From assembly GCF_003851685.1 (NCBI RefSeq), contig NZ_CP027727.1, positions 3,162,001 to 3,226,000 of the forward strand: a stretch of 64,000 bases of DNA. The letters run 5' to 3'. Shown here one piece after another: positions 34,924 to 44,238 of this stretch. Within the stretch, counting starts at the first letter, position 1, and each line of letters begins with the position of its first letter. The notes beneath the pieces are model-generated. The model worked only from the letters and a program-made list of their open reading frames with translations. It had not been told where the DNA came from and searched no databases. Both the position numbers and the translations under genes were made by a program. The stretch comes from Pseudomonas sp. R5-89-07 (GTDB lineage: Bacteria; Pseudomonadota; Gammaproteobacteria; Pseudomonadales; Pseudomonadaceae).

Positions 34924-35831
34924 CGGCGCAAGCCGTTGCCCGGCTCGGCGCACAGCTTCACCAGCCAATCGACAAACACCCGGACCCGCTGGGACAGCTG
35001 GCGATGCGGCGGGTACAGCGCGGTCAGCGCCATGTTCGGCACCGCCACCTGCGGCAACACTTCCACCAGCGTGCCCTCGGCCAGTTGCTTCATGGCGTGA
35101 TAATGCGGGGCCTGGATCAGCCCGTAGCCGGCTTCACAGGCCGCGAAATACCCGTCGGAACTGTTCACGGCGACCACTTTCGTCAAGTTCAGCGTGCGCA
35201 GCTCGGTGCCAAGCTGGAATTCCAGGCCGAAGCGCTTGCCACTCGCGCTGGAGACATACTCAATCATCTGATGCCGGGCCAGGTCGTCCAGGCTGGCGGG
35301 CACGCCCATGCGCTGCAGGTAGGCGGGGCTGGCCAGCGTCAGCTGGTGCATCATCGCCAGCGGTCGCGCCACCAGCGAGTCGTCCAACGCCAGGCCACCG
35401 CGCAGTACGCAATCGACCCCTTCACGAATCAGGTCCACCGGGCGGTCGTTGAGGCCGATGTCCAGCTCGATCTGCGGGTAGAGCGCGGTGAACGTCGGCA
35501 GCGCCGGGATCACGATCAAACGGCCGATGCCCGACGGCATATCAATGCTCAGGGTGCCGCGCGGGTTTTGCCGGCGCGAGGAAAACACCGCCTCGGTTTC
35601 TTCAAGGTCCGCCAGCAACTGCACGCAACGCTGGTAGTACGCCGCGCCGTCCAGGGTCGGGCTGACCTGGCGCGTGGTGCGCTGCAGCAATTGCACGCCC
35701 AGGTGGGCCTCCAGTTGCTTGATCAGGATCGTCACCGAAGCGCGCGGCAGTTGAAGGCTGTCTGCCGCCTTGGCAAAACCGCCGAGTTCTACGATTCGGG
35801 TGAAGACGCGCATGGCATTGAAACGGTCCAC
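34920..35831 (-). CDS. LysR-family transcriptional regulator
   Basis: 303 residues from GTG 35831 (GGGGTG site; ATG at 35813 possible). N-terminal HTH (GGFAKAADSLQLPRASVTIL, then KQLEAHLGVQLLQRTTR) with a LysR substrate-binding domain following. Divergent from the aldo/keto reductase gene, which it likely controls. Overlaps the 3' end of the AraC gene by four bases. Confidence 0.9.
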   Translation of the reverse strand: MDRFNAMRVFTRIVELGGFAKAADSLQLPRASVTILIKQLEAHLGVQLLQRTTRQVSPTLDGAAYYQRCVQLLADLEETEAVFSSRRQNPRGTLSIDMPSGIGRLIVIPALPTFTALYPQIELDIGLNDRPVDLIREGVDCVLRGGLALDDSLVARPLAMMHQLTLASPAYLQRMGVPASLDDLARHQMIEYVSSASGKRFGLEFQLGTELRTLNLTKVVAVNSSDGYFAACEAGYGLIQAPHYHAMKQLAEGTLVEVLPQVAVPNMALTALYPPHRQLSQRVRVFVDWLVKLCAEPGNGLRR

Positions 35832-35941
35832 GGTTCACCCCGGAGATTGTTTAGATTTTACAAATAGTGATAGTGCTTTTAGCCGGTTTATCCAGGTTTT
35901 GTCGAGCGCGACAATGCACGCCTCAACCAAGGAGCACCACC

Positions 35942-36937
35942 ATGCACACTCGCCAACTCGGTAAAAACGGCCCCCACGTCTCCGCCATCGGCCTCGGCTG
36001 CATGGGCATGAGCGACTTCTATACGCCGGGCCTCGACTCCACGGAGGCCATCGCCACCCTGCACCGCGCCCTGGAGCTCGGCGTCAACTTTCTCGATACC
36101 GCCGACATGTACGGCCCCCACACCAATGAACAACTGATCGGCAAGGCCATCGCCGGCAAGCGCGACCAGGTGTTCCTGGCCAGCAAATTCGGCATCCTGC
36201 GCGACCCGGCAAACCCCGCGCTGCGTGGCGTATGTGGGCGCCCGGAGTACGTGCGCGCCTCCATCGACGGCACGCTGCAACGCCTGGGCATTGAAACCCT
36301 GGACCTGTATTACCAGCACCGCATCGATCCCGAGGTGGCCATCGAAGAAACGGTTGGCGCCATGGCCGAGCTGGTGAAACAGGGCAAGGTGCGCTACCTG
36401 GGCCTGAGCGAAGCGTCGGCCGCCACGTTGGAGCGCGCGCACAAGGTTCACCCCATCAGCGCCCTGCAAAGCGAATATTCGCTGTGGAGTCGCGATCAGG
36501 AAGACAACGGCTGCCTCGCCACCTGCCAGCGCCTGGGCATCGCCTTCGTTCCGTACAGCCCGTTGGGTCGGGGGTTCCTCACCGGGGCACTGAAAAGCCC
36601 GGAGGATTTCGATGCCGAGGACTACCGGCGTTTCAACCCGCGCTTTCAGGGCGAGAATTTTGCGAAAAACCTGCAACTGGTCGCACAGGTGCAAGCGCTG
36701 GCAGCCGATAAAGGCGTAACGGCCGGCCAACTGGCGCTGGCCTGGGTATTGGCGCAAGGCGACTACATCGTGCCGATCCCCGGCACCAAGCAGCGTAAAT
36801 ACCTGGAAGAAAACGTGGCGGCCGTGTCGATCAGCCTCAGCCCGACCGAGCTGGGGGCGCTGACAGCGATCTTCCCGGCCCACGCAACCGCCGGCCTGCG
36901 CTACCCCGAGGAAGTGATGGCCATGCTGGAAATCTGA
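35942..36937 (+). CDS. Aldo/keto reductase
   Basis: 331 residues from ATG 35942 (AAGGAG site). NADPH-dependent (beta/alpha)8 barrel: catalytic tetrad Asp and Tyr in [11 protein letters not shown], Lys in LASKFG, His in YYQHRID. C-terminal cofactor site [19 protein letters not shown] ([12 protein letters not shown]). General carbonyl reduction; LysR/AKR pairs of this type are common in Pseudomonas. Confidence 0.9.
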   Translation: MHTRQLGKNGPHVSAIGLGCMGMSDFYTPGLDSTEAIATLHRALELGVNFLDTADMYGPHTNEQLIGKAIAGKRDQVFLASKFGILRDPANPALRGVCGRPEYVRASIDGTLQRLGIETLDLYYQHRIDPEVAIEETVGAMAELVKQGKVRYLGLSEASAATLERAHKVHPISALQSEYSLWSRDQEDNGCLATCQRLGIAFVPYSPLGRGFLTGALKSPEDFDAEDYRRFNPRFQGENFAKNLQLVAQVQALAADKGVTAGQLALAWVLAQGDYIVPIPGTKQRKYLEENVAAVSISLSPTELGALTAIFPAHATAGLRYPEEVMAMLEI

Positions 36938-36986
36938 CCACGCGGCGCCGTTCGACGGCGCCCGCACTTTCTTGCACGCACGTACC

Positions 36987-37013
36987 TAAAGCTGGCTGCT
37001 TCCAAGCCGATAG
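36987..37013 (+). promoter_or_regulatory. FliA (sigma-28) promoter of chemoreceptor gene
   Basis: TAAA (36987-36990), 15 bases, then GCCGATAG (37006-37013); consensus TAAA-N15-GCCGATAA. 57 bases upstream of the chemoreceptor start. Confidence 0.8.
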
Positions 37014-37069
37014 CCCTACGAAGCTCTAAAAAAGCCGCGTCGACAATAACGCTTCGTAAGGACGGCCCC

Positions 37070-39064
37070 ATGCCCCCACTGCGCTCCATCCAAGCCCGCT
37101 ATACCCTGTTTCTGGTGCTGTTCGTCCTGGTGTTATTGGTGTTGACCGTCGTGGGCATCGGCCAGTTGGTCGCGCCCAAGCTGCAATACACCGAAGAGCA
37201 GGTGGTGCTTAACCGCGTCGGCGAGGTAGCCGAACAGATCCAGGGCGAACTGAACAAGGTTCAGGCCCAGCAACGCACCATCACCCAAACCATTCCATTG
37301 CTCGACAGTGACGCCATCGACAAGGTGCTGCCCGGCCTGGTCGACCAGTACGGCGAGCTCAAAGTGTTCGGCGGCGGTATCTGGCCGCTGCCCAATCAGC
37401 GCACCCCTGGGCGCAACAAGCACAGCACGTTCTGGCACCGCGATGCCTCGGGCAAGCTGGCGGTCAACACCTTCTGGAACAGTGACCCGGCGCCCAACTA
37501 TTACGACCAGAGCTGGTACAAGGGCGGCCTCGCCTCGCCCCGTGGCCAATGCGCCTGGGCCGCCGCCTACAAGGACGATGCCAGCCAGGAGCCGCGCACC
37601 AACTGCGCCATGGCGATCCAGCGTGACGGCGCCGCCTATGGCGTGGCGACCATCGACGTGACCCTGGGCTTCTTCAATGACCTGGTGGCCAGCAAGGAAA
37701 AAGACATCGGCGGGCAAATGCTGATCGTCGAAGGCGACGGCAAGATCATCAGCAACAGCTCGCGCATCAGCGGCCCGATCGTGCTGAAGAACATCAGCGA
37801 ACTGACTGGCACCTCGGCCTTCGCCGCCCAGATCAGCAAGGCCCTCGCCCATCGCGACCAGGGCTTGCAACGTGCTGAGTTCGACAACCAGGGCGTGGCC
37901 AGTACCTTCTACATGCGCCCGATCGAAGGCACCCCGTGGTTCCTGGCGACTGCCCTGCCCACTTCGCTGATCACCGCCCAGCGCAATGACGTACTCGGCA
38001 GCCTGGCGCTGCTGCAAATCCCGATGGTGATCCTGCTGGTGCTGCTGGCGGCCTATGCCATTCGCCAACTGGTCCAGCGCATGAAAGCGCTGAAGGGCAA
38101 TATCGACGCGCTGTCTGCCGGCGACGCCGACCTCACACGACGCATCACCATCCGCGCCGAAGACGAACTGGGCGCCATCGGCCACTCGGTGAACCGCTTT
38201 ATCGTCTACCTGCAAAACATGATCGGTGAGGTGACCCAGGCCACCGGTGCCATGTCCTCGGGCCTGGCGCAACTGCAGCAAACCTCGGCGCACACCAACC
38301 AGATCCTGTTGCGCCACGCCTCGGAAACGGACCAGACGGTGACCGCCATCACCGAAATGAGCTCCACCGCCGACACCGTCGCGCAAAACGCCGCGGAAAC
38401 GGCGGCGTTCACCCAGCGCGCCAACGAACACGCCGACCGCTCCCGCGTGGTGGTGGGCGAAGCGTCCGCCAGTGTCAGCGCCTTGATCGGTGAAGTCGCC
38501 AGCGCGACCCACACCGTGGAGAATATGCGCCAGGACGCCGCGCGTATCACTGAAACCCTCGGCGTGATCGGCGCCATCGCCGGCCAGACCAACCTGTTGG
38601 CACTCAACGCCGCGATTGAAGCGGCACGGGCCGGCGAACAAGGCCGCGGTTTTGCCGTGGTGGCCGATGAAGTCCGCGCATTGGCCGCGCGCACTCAGGC
38701 CAGCACCTCGCAGATCAACGAAATGCTGGCGCGCCTGACCACCGGTGTGGGCTCATCGGTCGCCGCCATGGAAAACACCCAGGCCAGCTGCCAGTCGGCG
38801 GCCGATGCCACGGAGCGGGTCAACACCGGGCTCGATGAGATGGCAGGCTCGGTCAGCCACATCAACAACCTGAGCACCCAGATCGCGACGGCCGCCGAGC
38901 AGCAGAGCGCGGTGACCGAAGAGATCAACCGCAGCATGGTGCAGATCCGACAGATGGTTGAAGAGTTGGTAGAAAGCGGTCATGTCACGCAAACCAATAC
39001 CCAAAGCCTGCTGGACGCCAATGGCCGGGTGATTGCCTTGATGGGGCGCTTCAAAGTGCGTTGA
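37070..39064 (+). CDS. Methyl-accepting chemotaxis protein, dCache-type sensor
   Basis: 664 residues. Transmembrane segment 1 at about 12-32 ([19 protein letters not shown]), a large periplasmic sensing region to about residue 315 with Cache-like blocks ([54 protein letters not shown]), second transmembrane segment about 318-340, HAMP ([20 protein letters not shown]), and signalling domain with hairpin [20 protein letters not shown]. No C-terminal CheR-binding pentapeptide. The WYKGG/dCache pattern suggests direct binding of an amino acid, amine or organic acid. Confidence 0.9.
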   Translation: MPPLRSIQARYTLFLVLFVLVLLVLTVVGIGQLVAPKLQYTEEQVVLNRVGEVAEQIQGELNKVQAQQRTITQTIPLLDSDAIDKVLPGLVDQYGELKVFGGGIWPLPNQRTPGRNKHSTFWHRDASGKLAVNTFWNSDPAPNYYDQSWYKGGLASPRGQCAWAAAYKDDASQEPRTNCAMAIQRDGAAYGVATIDVTLGFFNDLVASKEKDIGGQMLIVEGDGKIISNSSRISGPIVLKNISELTGTSAFAAQISKALAHRDQGLQRAEFDNQGVASTFYMRPIEGTPWFLATALPTSLITAQRNDVLGSLALLQIPMVILLVLLAAYAIRQLVQRMKALKGNIDALSAGDADLTRRITIRAEDELGAIGHSVNRFIVYLQNMIGEVTQATGAMSSGLAQLQQTSAHTNQILLRHASETDQTVTAITEMSSTADTVAQNAAETAAFTQRANEHADRSRVVVGEASASVSALIGEVASATHTVENMRQDAARITETLGVIGAIAGQTNLLALNAAIEAARAGEQGRGFAVVADEVRALAARTQASTSQINEMLARLTTGVGSSVAAMENTQASCQSAADATERVNTGLDEMAGSVSHINNLSTQIATAAEQQSAVTEEINRSMVQIRQMVEELVESGHVTQTNTQSLLDANGRVIALMGRFKVR

Positions 39065-39077
39065 TCCACGCCTGAAT

Positions 39078-39100
39078 ACTCCCGTGCAAAGCGCGGGAGT
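39078..39100. terminator. Hairpin after chemoreceptor gene
   Basis: ACTCCCG / CGGGAGT stem with a 9-base loop, 14 bases after the chemoreceptor stop; followed by mixed bases, so a weak terminator. Confidence 0.45.
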
Positions 39101-39152
39101 CGGACTATTCTCACAACTCCTAGTGTAAAACCCGCCACACAGGAGGTGTGTC

Positions 39153-39605
39153 ATGCACGCTGAGCAATCGGTCCGCTTGGAGCGAATCAGTCAGGAACGC
39201 TTCATCCAGGCCTCGGTCGAGACCGTCTACGACTACGTGACCCAGCCCGACCGCTGGCACGAATGGCACCCCACCTCCTTAAGCGCCGATACCGGCACCT
39301 GCGGCTCAGTGCCGGTCGGCACGCGGTTCACCGAAATCATCGACCTGCTGGGCATACGTGTCCCGCTGAGTTACCGCGTGCAAATCGCCCGTTGCCCGCA
39401 CGAGTTCAAGACCGTATTCACCTCACTGGCGGTCGACGGCTCATTGCACTATTTCCTGCAAGCACAACAAGGCGGCACACTGTTCAAGCGTGTCCTGACC
39501 TATGAGACCGAACTGCAACTGGTGACCTTGCATGAACGCATGCTCGAACTCTCGCGCATTGCGCTGGACCAGCTCAAGCATCGCTTGGAGCACCTGCGGG
39601 ATTGA
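39153..39605 (+). CDS. SRPBCC (START-like) family protein
   Basis: 150 residues with a strong AGGAGG site. QASVETVYDYVTQPDRWHEW is the entry of the polyketide-cyclase/START-like ligand fold. Likely binds a hydrophobic small molecule; no specific function can be given. Confidence 0.8.
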   Translation: MHAEQSVRLERISQERFIQASVETVYDYVTQPDRWHEWHPTSLSADTGTCGSVPVGTRFTEIIDLLGIRVPLSYRVQIARCPHEFKTVFTSLAVDGSLHYFLQAQQGGTLFKRVLTYETELQLVTLHERMLELSRIALDQLKHRLEHLRD

Positions 39606-39733
39606 TCCCTCTCTCGCTTAACTGACCCGCTTCAGGGAAAATGCCCGCCTCCTGCCGTGCGTTCAGTGACACCGACCATGAAAAACCCTCTGCAACGAAC
39701 CCGTCCGATTCATCGGCATCTGAAACCGTGCTG

Positions 39734-40171
39734 ATGGGTTACCTGGGGCTGTTCGCCGCCGCCTTTGGCGCGGCGACATTACTGCCCTTGCAGTCGGAAG
39801 CCGTGCTGGTCGGGCTGCTGCTCAGCGGGCATTACAGCCTGTGGCTGCTGTTGGGCATCGCCACTCTGGGCAATGTGCTGGGTTCGGTGGTCAATTGGCT
39901 GCTGGGCCGCTCGGTGGAGCACTTCAAGGCGCGGCGCTGGTTTCCCGTCAGCCCCCGGCAGCTGGACAAGGCCCGCCGCCACTACACGCGCTGGGGCCAT
40001 TGGACGCTGTTGCTCAGTTGGCTGCCGATCATCGGCGACCCATTGACTCTGGTAGCCGGCGTGATGCGCGAACCGCTATGGCGCTTCCTGCTGCTGGTCA
40101 CCCTGGCCAAGGCGCTGCGCTACGGCGTGCTGGCCGCCGTGACCCTGCACTGGGTGTTAATCCCCCGTTAA
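39734..40171 (+). CDS. YqaA-family (DedA-related) inner-membrane protein
   Basis: 145 residues from ATG 39734; a GTG two codons earlier (39728) is also possible and neither has a clear ribosome site. Four hydrophobic segments; TLLPLQSEAVLVGLLLSG, GNVLGSVVNWLLGR and WLPIIGDPLTLVAGVMR are typical of the SNARE-associated/VTT domain. Possibly a lipid or ion carrier like DedA proteins. Confidence 0.8.
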   Translation: MGYLGLFAAAFGAATLLPLQSEAVLVGLLLSGHYSLWLLLGIATLGNVLGSVVNWLLGRSVEHFKARRWFPVSPRQLDKARRHYTRWGHWTLLLSWLPIIGDPLTLVAGVMREPLWRFLLLVTLAKALRYGVLAAVTLHWVLIPR

Positions 40172-40211
40172 TCTCCCTTCAACAGCATCCGGGGCATTAT
40201 TTCCGGAGCTT

Positions 40212-41219
40212 ATGTCTATGCCTTCCATCCGACATCTATGCGTCGCCGGCCTGCTCACAGCCAGCGCCGCGCCAGTGTTCGCCGCCACCTACGGCCCTGA
40301 ACTCGAGGGCTTCGAGTACCCCTACCCGGTCGAGCGTTTCAACTTCGAGTCCCAGGGCAAGCGCCTGCAGATGGGCTATATGGACGTGCCGGCCAAAGGC
40401 AAGGCCAACGGGCGCAGCGTGGTGCTGATGCACGGCAAGAACTTTTGCGGCGCCACCTGGGAAAGCTCGATCAAAGCCTTGAGCGACGCGGGTTACCGAG
40501 TGATCGCCCCGGACCAGATCGGTTTTTGCACCTCCAGCAAGCCCGAGCATTACCAGTACAGCTTTCAGCAACTGGCCCTCAATACCCACCAGTTGCTGGA
40601 AAAACTCGGTATTCAAAAAGCCACCCTGCTCGGCCACTCCACCGGCGGCATGCTCGCCACGCGCTATGCCTTGATGTACCCCGGCCAAACCGAACAGCTT
40701 GGGCTGGTGAACCCCATCGGCCTGGAAGACTGGAAAGCCCTGGGCGTGCCTCACCAGAGCGTTGACCAGTGGTATCAACGCGAGCTGAAAATGAGCGCTG
40801 ACGGCGTGCGCAAGTATGAACGCGACACCTATTACGCAGGGCGCTGGAAGCCCGAGTACGAACGATGGGTAGACATGCTGGTCGGCCTCAACCAGGGCCC
40901 GGGGCATACCCTGGTGGCCTGGAACTCGGCGTTGATTTACGACATGATCTTCACCCAGCCGGTGTACTACGAGTTCAAGAACCTGCAAGCCCCCACCCTG
41001 CTGCTGATCGGCACCAGCGACAACACCGCCATCGGCAAAGACCTGGCGCCCGCGGACGTGAAGGCCAGGATCGGCAACTACCAGGTGCTGGGCAAGCAAG
41101 TAGCCAAGCTGATTCCCCATGCGACCCTGGTGGAGTTCGACGGCCTGGGCCATGCGCCGCAGATGGAAGAACCGGCCCGTTTCCACGCTGCGCTGTTGCA
41201 GGGTTTGAATGCCCTTTAA
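40212..41219 (+). CDS. Secreted alpha/beta hydrolase
   Basis: 335 residues. Signal peptide MSMPSIRHLCVAGLLTASAA, cut after VFA. Oxyanion region VLMHGKNFCGATW, nucleophile elbow LLGHSTGGMLA, catalytic Asp in IGTSDNT and His in GLGHAPQMEEP. Periplasmic esterase/peptidase-like enzyme of unknown substrate. Twenty bases before a 2-hydroxyacid dehydrogenase gene, so possibly co-transcribed. Confidence 0.86.
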   Translation: MSMPSIRHLCVAGLLTASAAPVFAATYGPELEGFEYPYPVERFNFESQGKRLQMGYMDVPAKGKANGRSVVLMHGKNFCGATWESSIKALSDAGYRVIAPDQIGFCTSSKPEHYQYSFQQLALNTHQLLEKLGIQKATLLGHSTGGMLATRYALMYPGQTEQLGLVNPIGLEDWKALGVPHQSVDQWYQRELKMSADGVRKYERDTYYAGRWKPEYERWVDMLVGLNQGPGHTLVAWNSALIYDMIFTQPVYYEFKNLQAPTLLLIGTSDNTAIGKDLAPADVKARIGNYQVLGKQVAKLIPHATLVEFDGLGHAPQMEEPARFHAALLQGLNAL

Positions 41220-41239
41220 CCTTTTCGAGGCACGCGTGA

Positions 41240-42193
41240 ATGTCGCGACAGATCGCAGTCATTGATGATTGGCAGCAAGTGGCCAGCAGTGTGGTGGATT
41301 GGTCGATGCTTCAGCCTCTGGGCCAGGTGCATTTTCTGCACGACTACCCAGCCGATATCGCCACGATGGTCGAGCGTTTGCAGGAGTTCGACGTTATTTG
41401 CGTAATGCGCGAGCGCTCCGTCTTCGACCAGGCGTTATTGCAGGGGCTGCCCAGGCTCAAATTGCTGGTGACCGGTGGCATGCGCAACGCCGCCATCGAC
41501 ATCCCTGCCGCCAAGGCGCTGGGAATCCAAGTCTGCGGCACCGACAGCTATAAGCAGGCCGCGCCGGAGCTGACCTGGGCGCTGATCATGGCTACCACAC
41601 GCAACCTGCTGGCCGAGGCCAACTCCTTGCGGGCGGGCGGCTGGCAAGTCGGCCTGGGCGGCGACCTGTATGGCAAGACCCTGGGCATCCTGGGGCTCGG
41701 CAGCATCGGCCAGAAAGTCGCGCAGTTCGGCCAGGTATTCGGCATGCGTGTGATTGCCTGGAGCGAAAACCTCACGTCAGAGCGGGCCGCCGAGTCAGGG
41801 GTGACTTGGGTCAGCAAGCGCGAGCTGTTCGAACAGGCTGACATTCTTAGCGTCCACCTGGTACTCAGCGAGCGCAGCCGCGGCCTGGTTGACGCGCAGG
41901 CGCTGGCCTGGATGAAACCCAGCGCGCATCTAGTGAACACGGCACGCGGGCCGATCGTGGATGAACAGGCACTGGTGGACGCATTGAGCAATGGGCGACT
42001 GGCCGGCGCGGCGCTGGACGTATATAGCCAGGAGCCACTACCGCTCGACCACCCTTTCCGCTCGCTGCCCAACGTCCTGGCCACGCCCCATGTCGGTTAT
42101 GTGAGCGAGCAGAACTACCGACAGTTCTACGGGCAAATGATCGAAGACATCCAGGCCTGGGCGAACGGCGCGCCCATTCGAGTGCTCGGCTAA
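41240..42193 (+). CDS. D-2-hydroxyacid dehydrogenase family protein
   Basis: 317 residues (GAGG site). Rossmann motif ILGLGSIGQKVAQFGQ, catalytic Arg in VNTARGPIVDEQ, Glu in ALDVYSQEPLP and His in ATPHVGYVSE all present, so the enzyme should be active on a 2-hydroxy/2-oxo acid with NAD(P). Substrate not evident. Distinct from the enzyme at 548-1603. Confidence 0.88.
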   Translation: MSRQIAVIDDWQQVASSVVDWSMLQPLGQVHFLHDYPADIATMVERLQEFDVICVMRERSVFDQALLQGLPRLKLLVTGGMRNAAIDIPAAKALGIQVCGTDSYKQAAPELTWALIMATTRNLLAEANSLRAGGWQVGLGGDLYGKTLGILGLGSIGQKVAQFGQVFGMRVIAWSENLTSERAAESGVTWVSKRELFEQADILSVHLVLSERSRGLVDAQALAWMKPSAHLVNTARGPIVDEQALVDALSNGRLAGAALDVYSQEPLPLDHPFRSLPNVLATPHVGYVSEQNYRQFYGQMIEDIQAWANGAPIRVLG

Positions 42194-42220
42194 CGCACCC
42201 TTTCAGTGCGCACGCACCTC

Positions 42221-42315
42221 TGTGGCGAGGGAGCTTGCTCCCGCTGGAGTTGCGCAGCGCTCCCAAACTCTTAGGGTCGCTGCGCGCCCCAGCGGGAGCA
42301 AGCTCCCTCGCCACA
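42221..42315. repeat. REPIN (inverted REP pair)
   Basis: TGTGGCGAGGGAGCTTGCTC (42221-42240) and its near-perfect inverted copy ending CTCCCTCGCCACA (42315). Separates the dehydrogenase from the glycogen/trehalose operon. Confidence 0.9.
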
Positions 42316-42661
42316 GGTTTCGCCGGCTTAACCTTATAAGTTTTTTGTCCTACAATTTTTCCCGCTAAACCCTGCAGGCGCTGGAATCTGTCCTAGACTC
42401 ATGACCGATGGGTCCGTTCCAAAACAAAAACCCCGCAAAAAATCGAAACTTTCGAACTCTGCCACAGGTCCAGTTTTAGGTAAGGCGAACATATCCGGTT
42501 CAGGCCGCATGCCCGCCCATCCAAACTTTTTCAGCTAACCGTGCAACTGGCATACGCCTTGCCAGTTTGTATTGCGCTTGTGCGCCTGGCCGCAGGATGC
42601 GGTCACTCGGAGCCAATGGCAGCGGGCCATTAGCCGACCAACGAAACAAGGGGAGTGCATT
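42316..42661 (+). other. Regulatory region upstream of glgA
   Basis: About 345 bases without a gene. AT-rich tracts at 42340-42365 and 42420-42455 and one match to a sigma-54 promoter at 42548-42562. The ribosome site AAGGGGAG precedes glgA. Nothing else recognised. Confidence 0.4.
42548..42562 (+). promoter_or_regulatory. Candidate sigma-54 promoter upstream of glgA
   Basis: TGGCAT-ACGCC-TTGC: GG and GC are separated by 10 bases and both elements agree with TGGCAY-N5-TTGC. About 100 bases from the glgA start. The match could be chance; no enhancer-binding protein gene is near. Confidence 0.35.
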
Positions 42662-44218
42662 ATGATCAGTGCCGCAGTAGTAACTCAGGGAGAGCGTTTT
42701 AGTCAGCAGGCAGGGGGGCCGACGTCATTGGCCGACCTGCCCAACACTGTGCGGCCGATCGTGAGTAAGAACCCGAATCGAAAGAAAGTGCTGTTTGTCA
42801 CCTCCGAGTTTGCCGACCTGGTGAAGACCGGCGGCCTGGGCGACGTTTCCGCTGCCCTGCCCCGCGCCATGGCCCACCTGCACGACGTGCGGGTGCTGAT
42901 TCCCGGCTACCCGCAGGTGATGGAGAGCGACAACCCGATCCATATTGTCGGTGAGCTGGGCGGCCACGCGGCGCTGCCACCGTGCAAGATCGGGCGCATG
43001 GACCTCAAGGACGGCCTGGTCATTTATGTACTGATCTGCCCTGAGCTGTACGAACGCGAAGGCACACCCTACGGCGCCAACAACGGCCGCGACTGGCCGG
43101 ACAATCACATCCGCTTCGCCCGCCTGGGCCTGGCCGCCGCCGACATTGCCGCCAACCTGGCACAGATCCACTGGTGCCCGGACCTGGTGCACGCCCACGA
43201 CTGGCCGGCTGGCCTGGCCCCGGCGTATATGCACTGGCGTGGTTCACGCACCCCTACCCTGTTCACCATTCATAACCTCGCCTACCAAGGCGTGGTCAGC
43301 CTGGGCTGCACGCCCGAACTGGGCATTCCGCCCCATGCCCTGCAACAGGAAGGCATGGAGTTCTACGGCAAGATGTCGTTCCTCAAGGCCGGCATGGCCT
43401 ATTCCAGCCACATCACCACGGTCAGCGCCACTTACGCCGCGGAAATCACCACCCCGGAATTCGGTTGCGGCCTCGATGGCTTCCTCGCCAGCAAGACCCA
43501 GCAGGGCCTGCTCAGCGGGATTCCCAACGGCATCGACGAAAGCTGGGAAACCTCGACTGACACCCACCTGACCCACAACTTCAATATCGGTGACTGGGAA
43601 GGCAAGGCCATCAATGCTGCCCATGTGCGCGAGCTGTTCGGCCTGCACGACTCCACCGGCCCGTTGTTTGCCGTGGTGTCGCGCCTGGTCTACCAGAAAG
43701 GCCTGGACCTCACCGAAGCCGTCGCCAGCTTTATTGTCGAAAACGGCGGCCAAATTGCCATCATCGGCCGTGGCGAGCCGGAAGAAGAACAAGCCATGCG
43801 CGAACTGGCGCTGCGCTTCCCCGGCCAGGTCGGCGTGCGCATTGGCTTCAACGAAACCGACGCGCGCCGCATGTTCGCCGGCAGCGACTTCCTGCTAATG
43901 CCATCGCGCTATGAGCCGTGCGGCCTGAGCCAGATGTATGCGCAGCGTTTCGGCTCGTTGCCGGTGGCGCGCAATACCGGCGGCCTGGCCGACACCATTG
44001 AAGATGGCGTCACCGGCTTTCTGTTCAACGAATCCACGGTCGACAGCTACAAGGCAGCCCTGGAACGTGCGTTCAAGGTGTTTTCCTACCCAGGCCTGCT
44101 CAATGCCATGCGCAGCCGCGCCATGACCCAACCCTTCAACTGGTCCCAGGCGGTGGAACCCTACGCCGAGCTGTATGAACAACTGGTGGCTAAAGCACTG
44201 GGGAAATCGACCAAATAA
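42662..44218 (+). CDS. glgA: Glycogen synthase (ADP-glucose type)
   Basis: 518 residues from ATG 42662 (GGGGAG site). GT5 glycosyltransferase adding glucose from ADP-glucose to glycogen. The ADP-glucose contact KTGGLGDV is at residues 55-62, displaced by an N-terminal extension of about 40 residues compared with enterobacterial GlgA. The C-terminal donor site SRYEPCGLSQMYAQRFG and NTGGLADT are intact. First gene of the glgA-treZ-malQ-treY operon. Confidence 0.94.
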   Translation: MISAAVVTQGERFSQQAGGPTSLADLPNTVRPIVSKNPNRKKVLFVTSEFADLVKTGGLGDVSAALPRAMAHLHDVRVLIPGYPQVMESDNPIHIVGELGGHAALPPCKIGRMDLKDGLVIYVLICPELYEREGTPYGANNGRDWPDNHIRFARLGLAAADIAANLAQIHWCPDLVHAHDWPAGLAPAYMHWRGSRTPTLFTIHNLAYQGVVSLGCTPELGIPPHALQQEGMEFYGKMSFLKAGMAYSSHITTVSATYAAEITTPEFGCGLDGFLASKTQQGLLSGIPNGIDESWETSTDTHLTHNFNIGDWEGKAINAAHVRELFGLHDSTGPLFAVVSRLVYQKGLDLTEAVASFIVENGGQIAIIGRGEPEEEQAMRELALRFPGQVGVRIGFNETDARRMFAGSDFLLMPSRYEPCGLSQMYAQRFGSLPVARNTGGLADTIEDGVTGFLFNESTVDSYKAALERAFKVFSYPGLLNAMRSRAMTQPFNWSQAVEPYAELYEQLVAKALGKSTK

Positions 44219-44238
44219 TCAAAGAGAGGTCTTCATAG

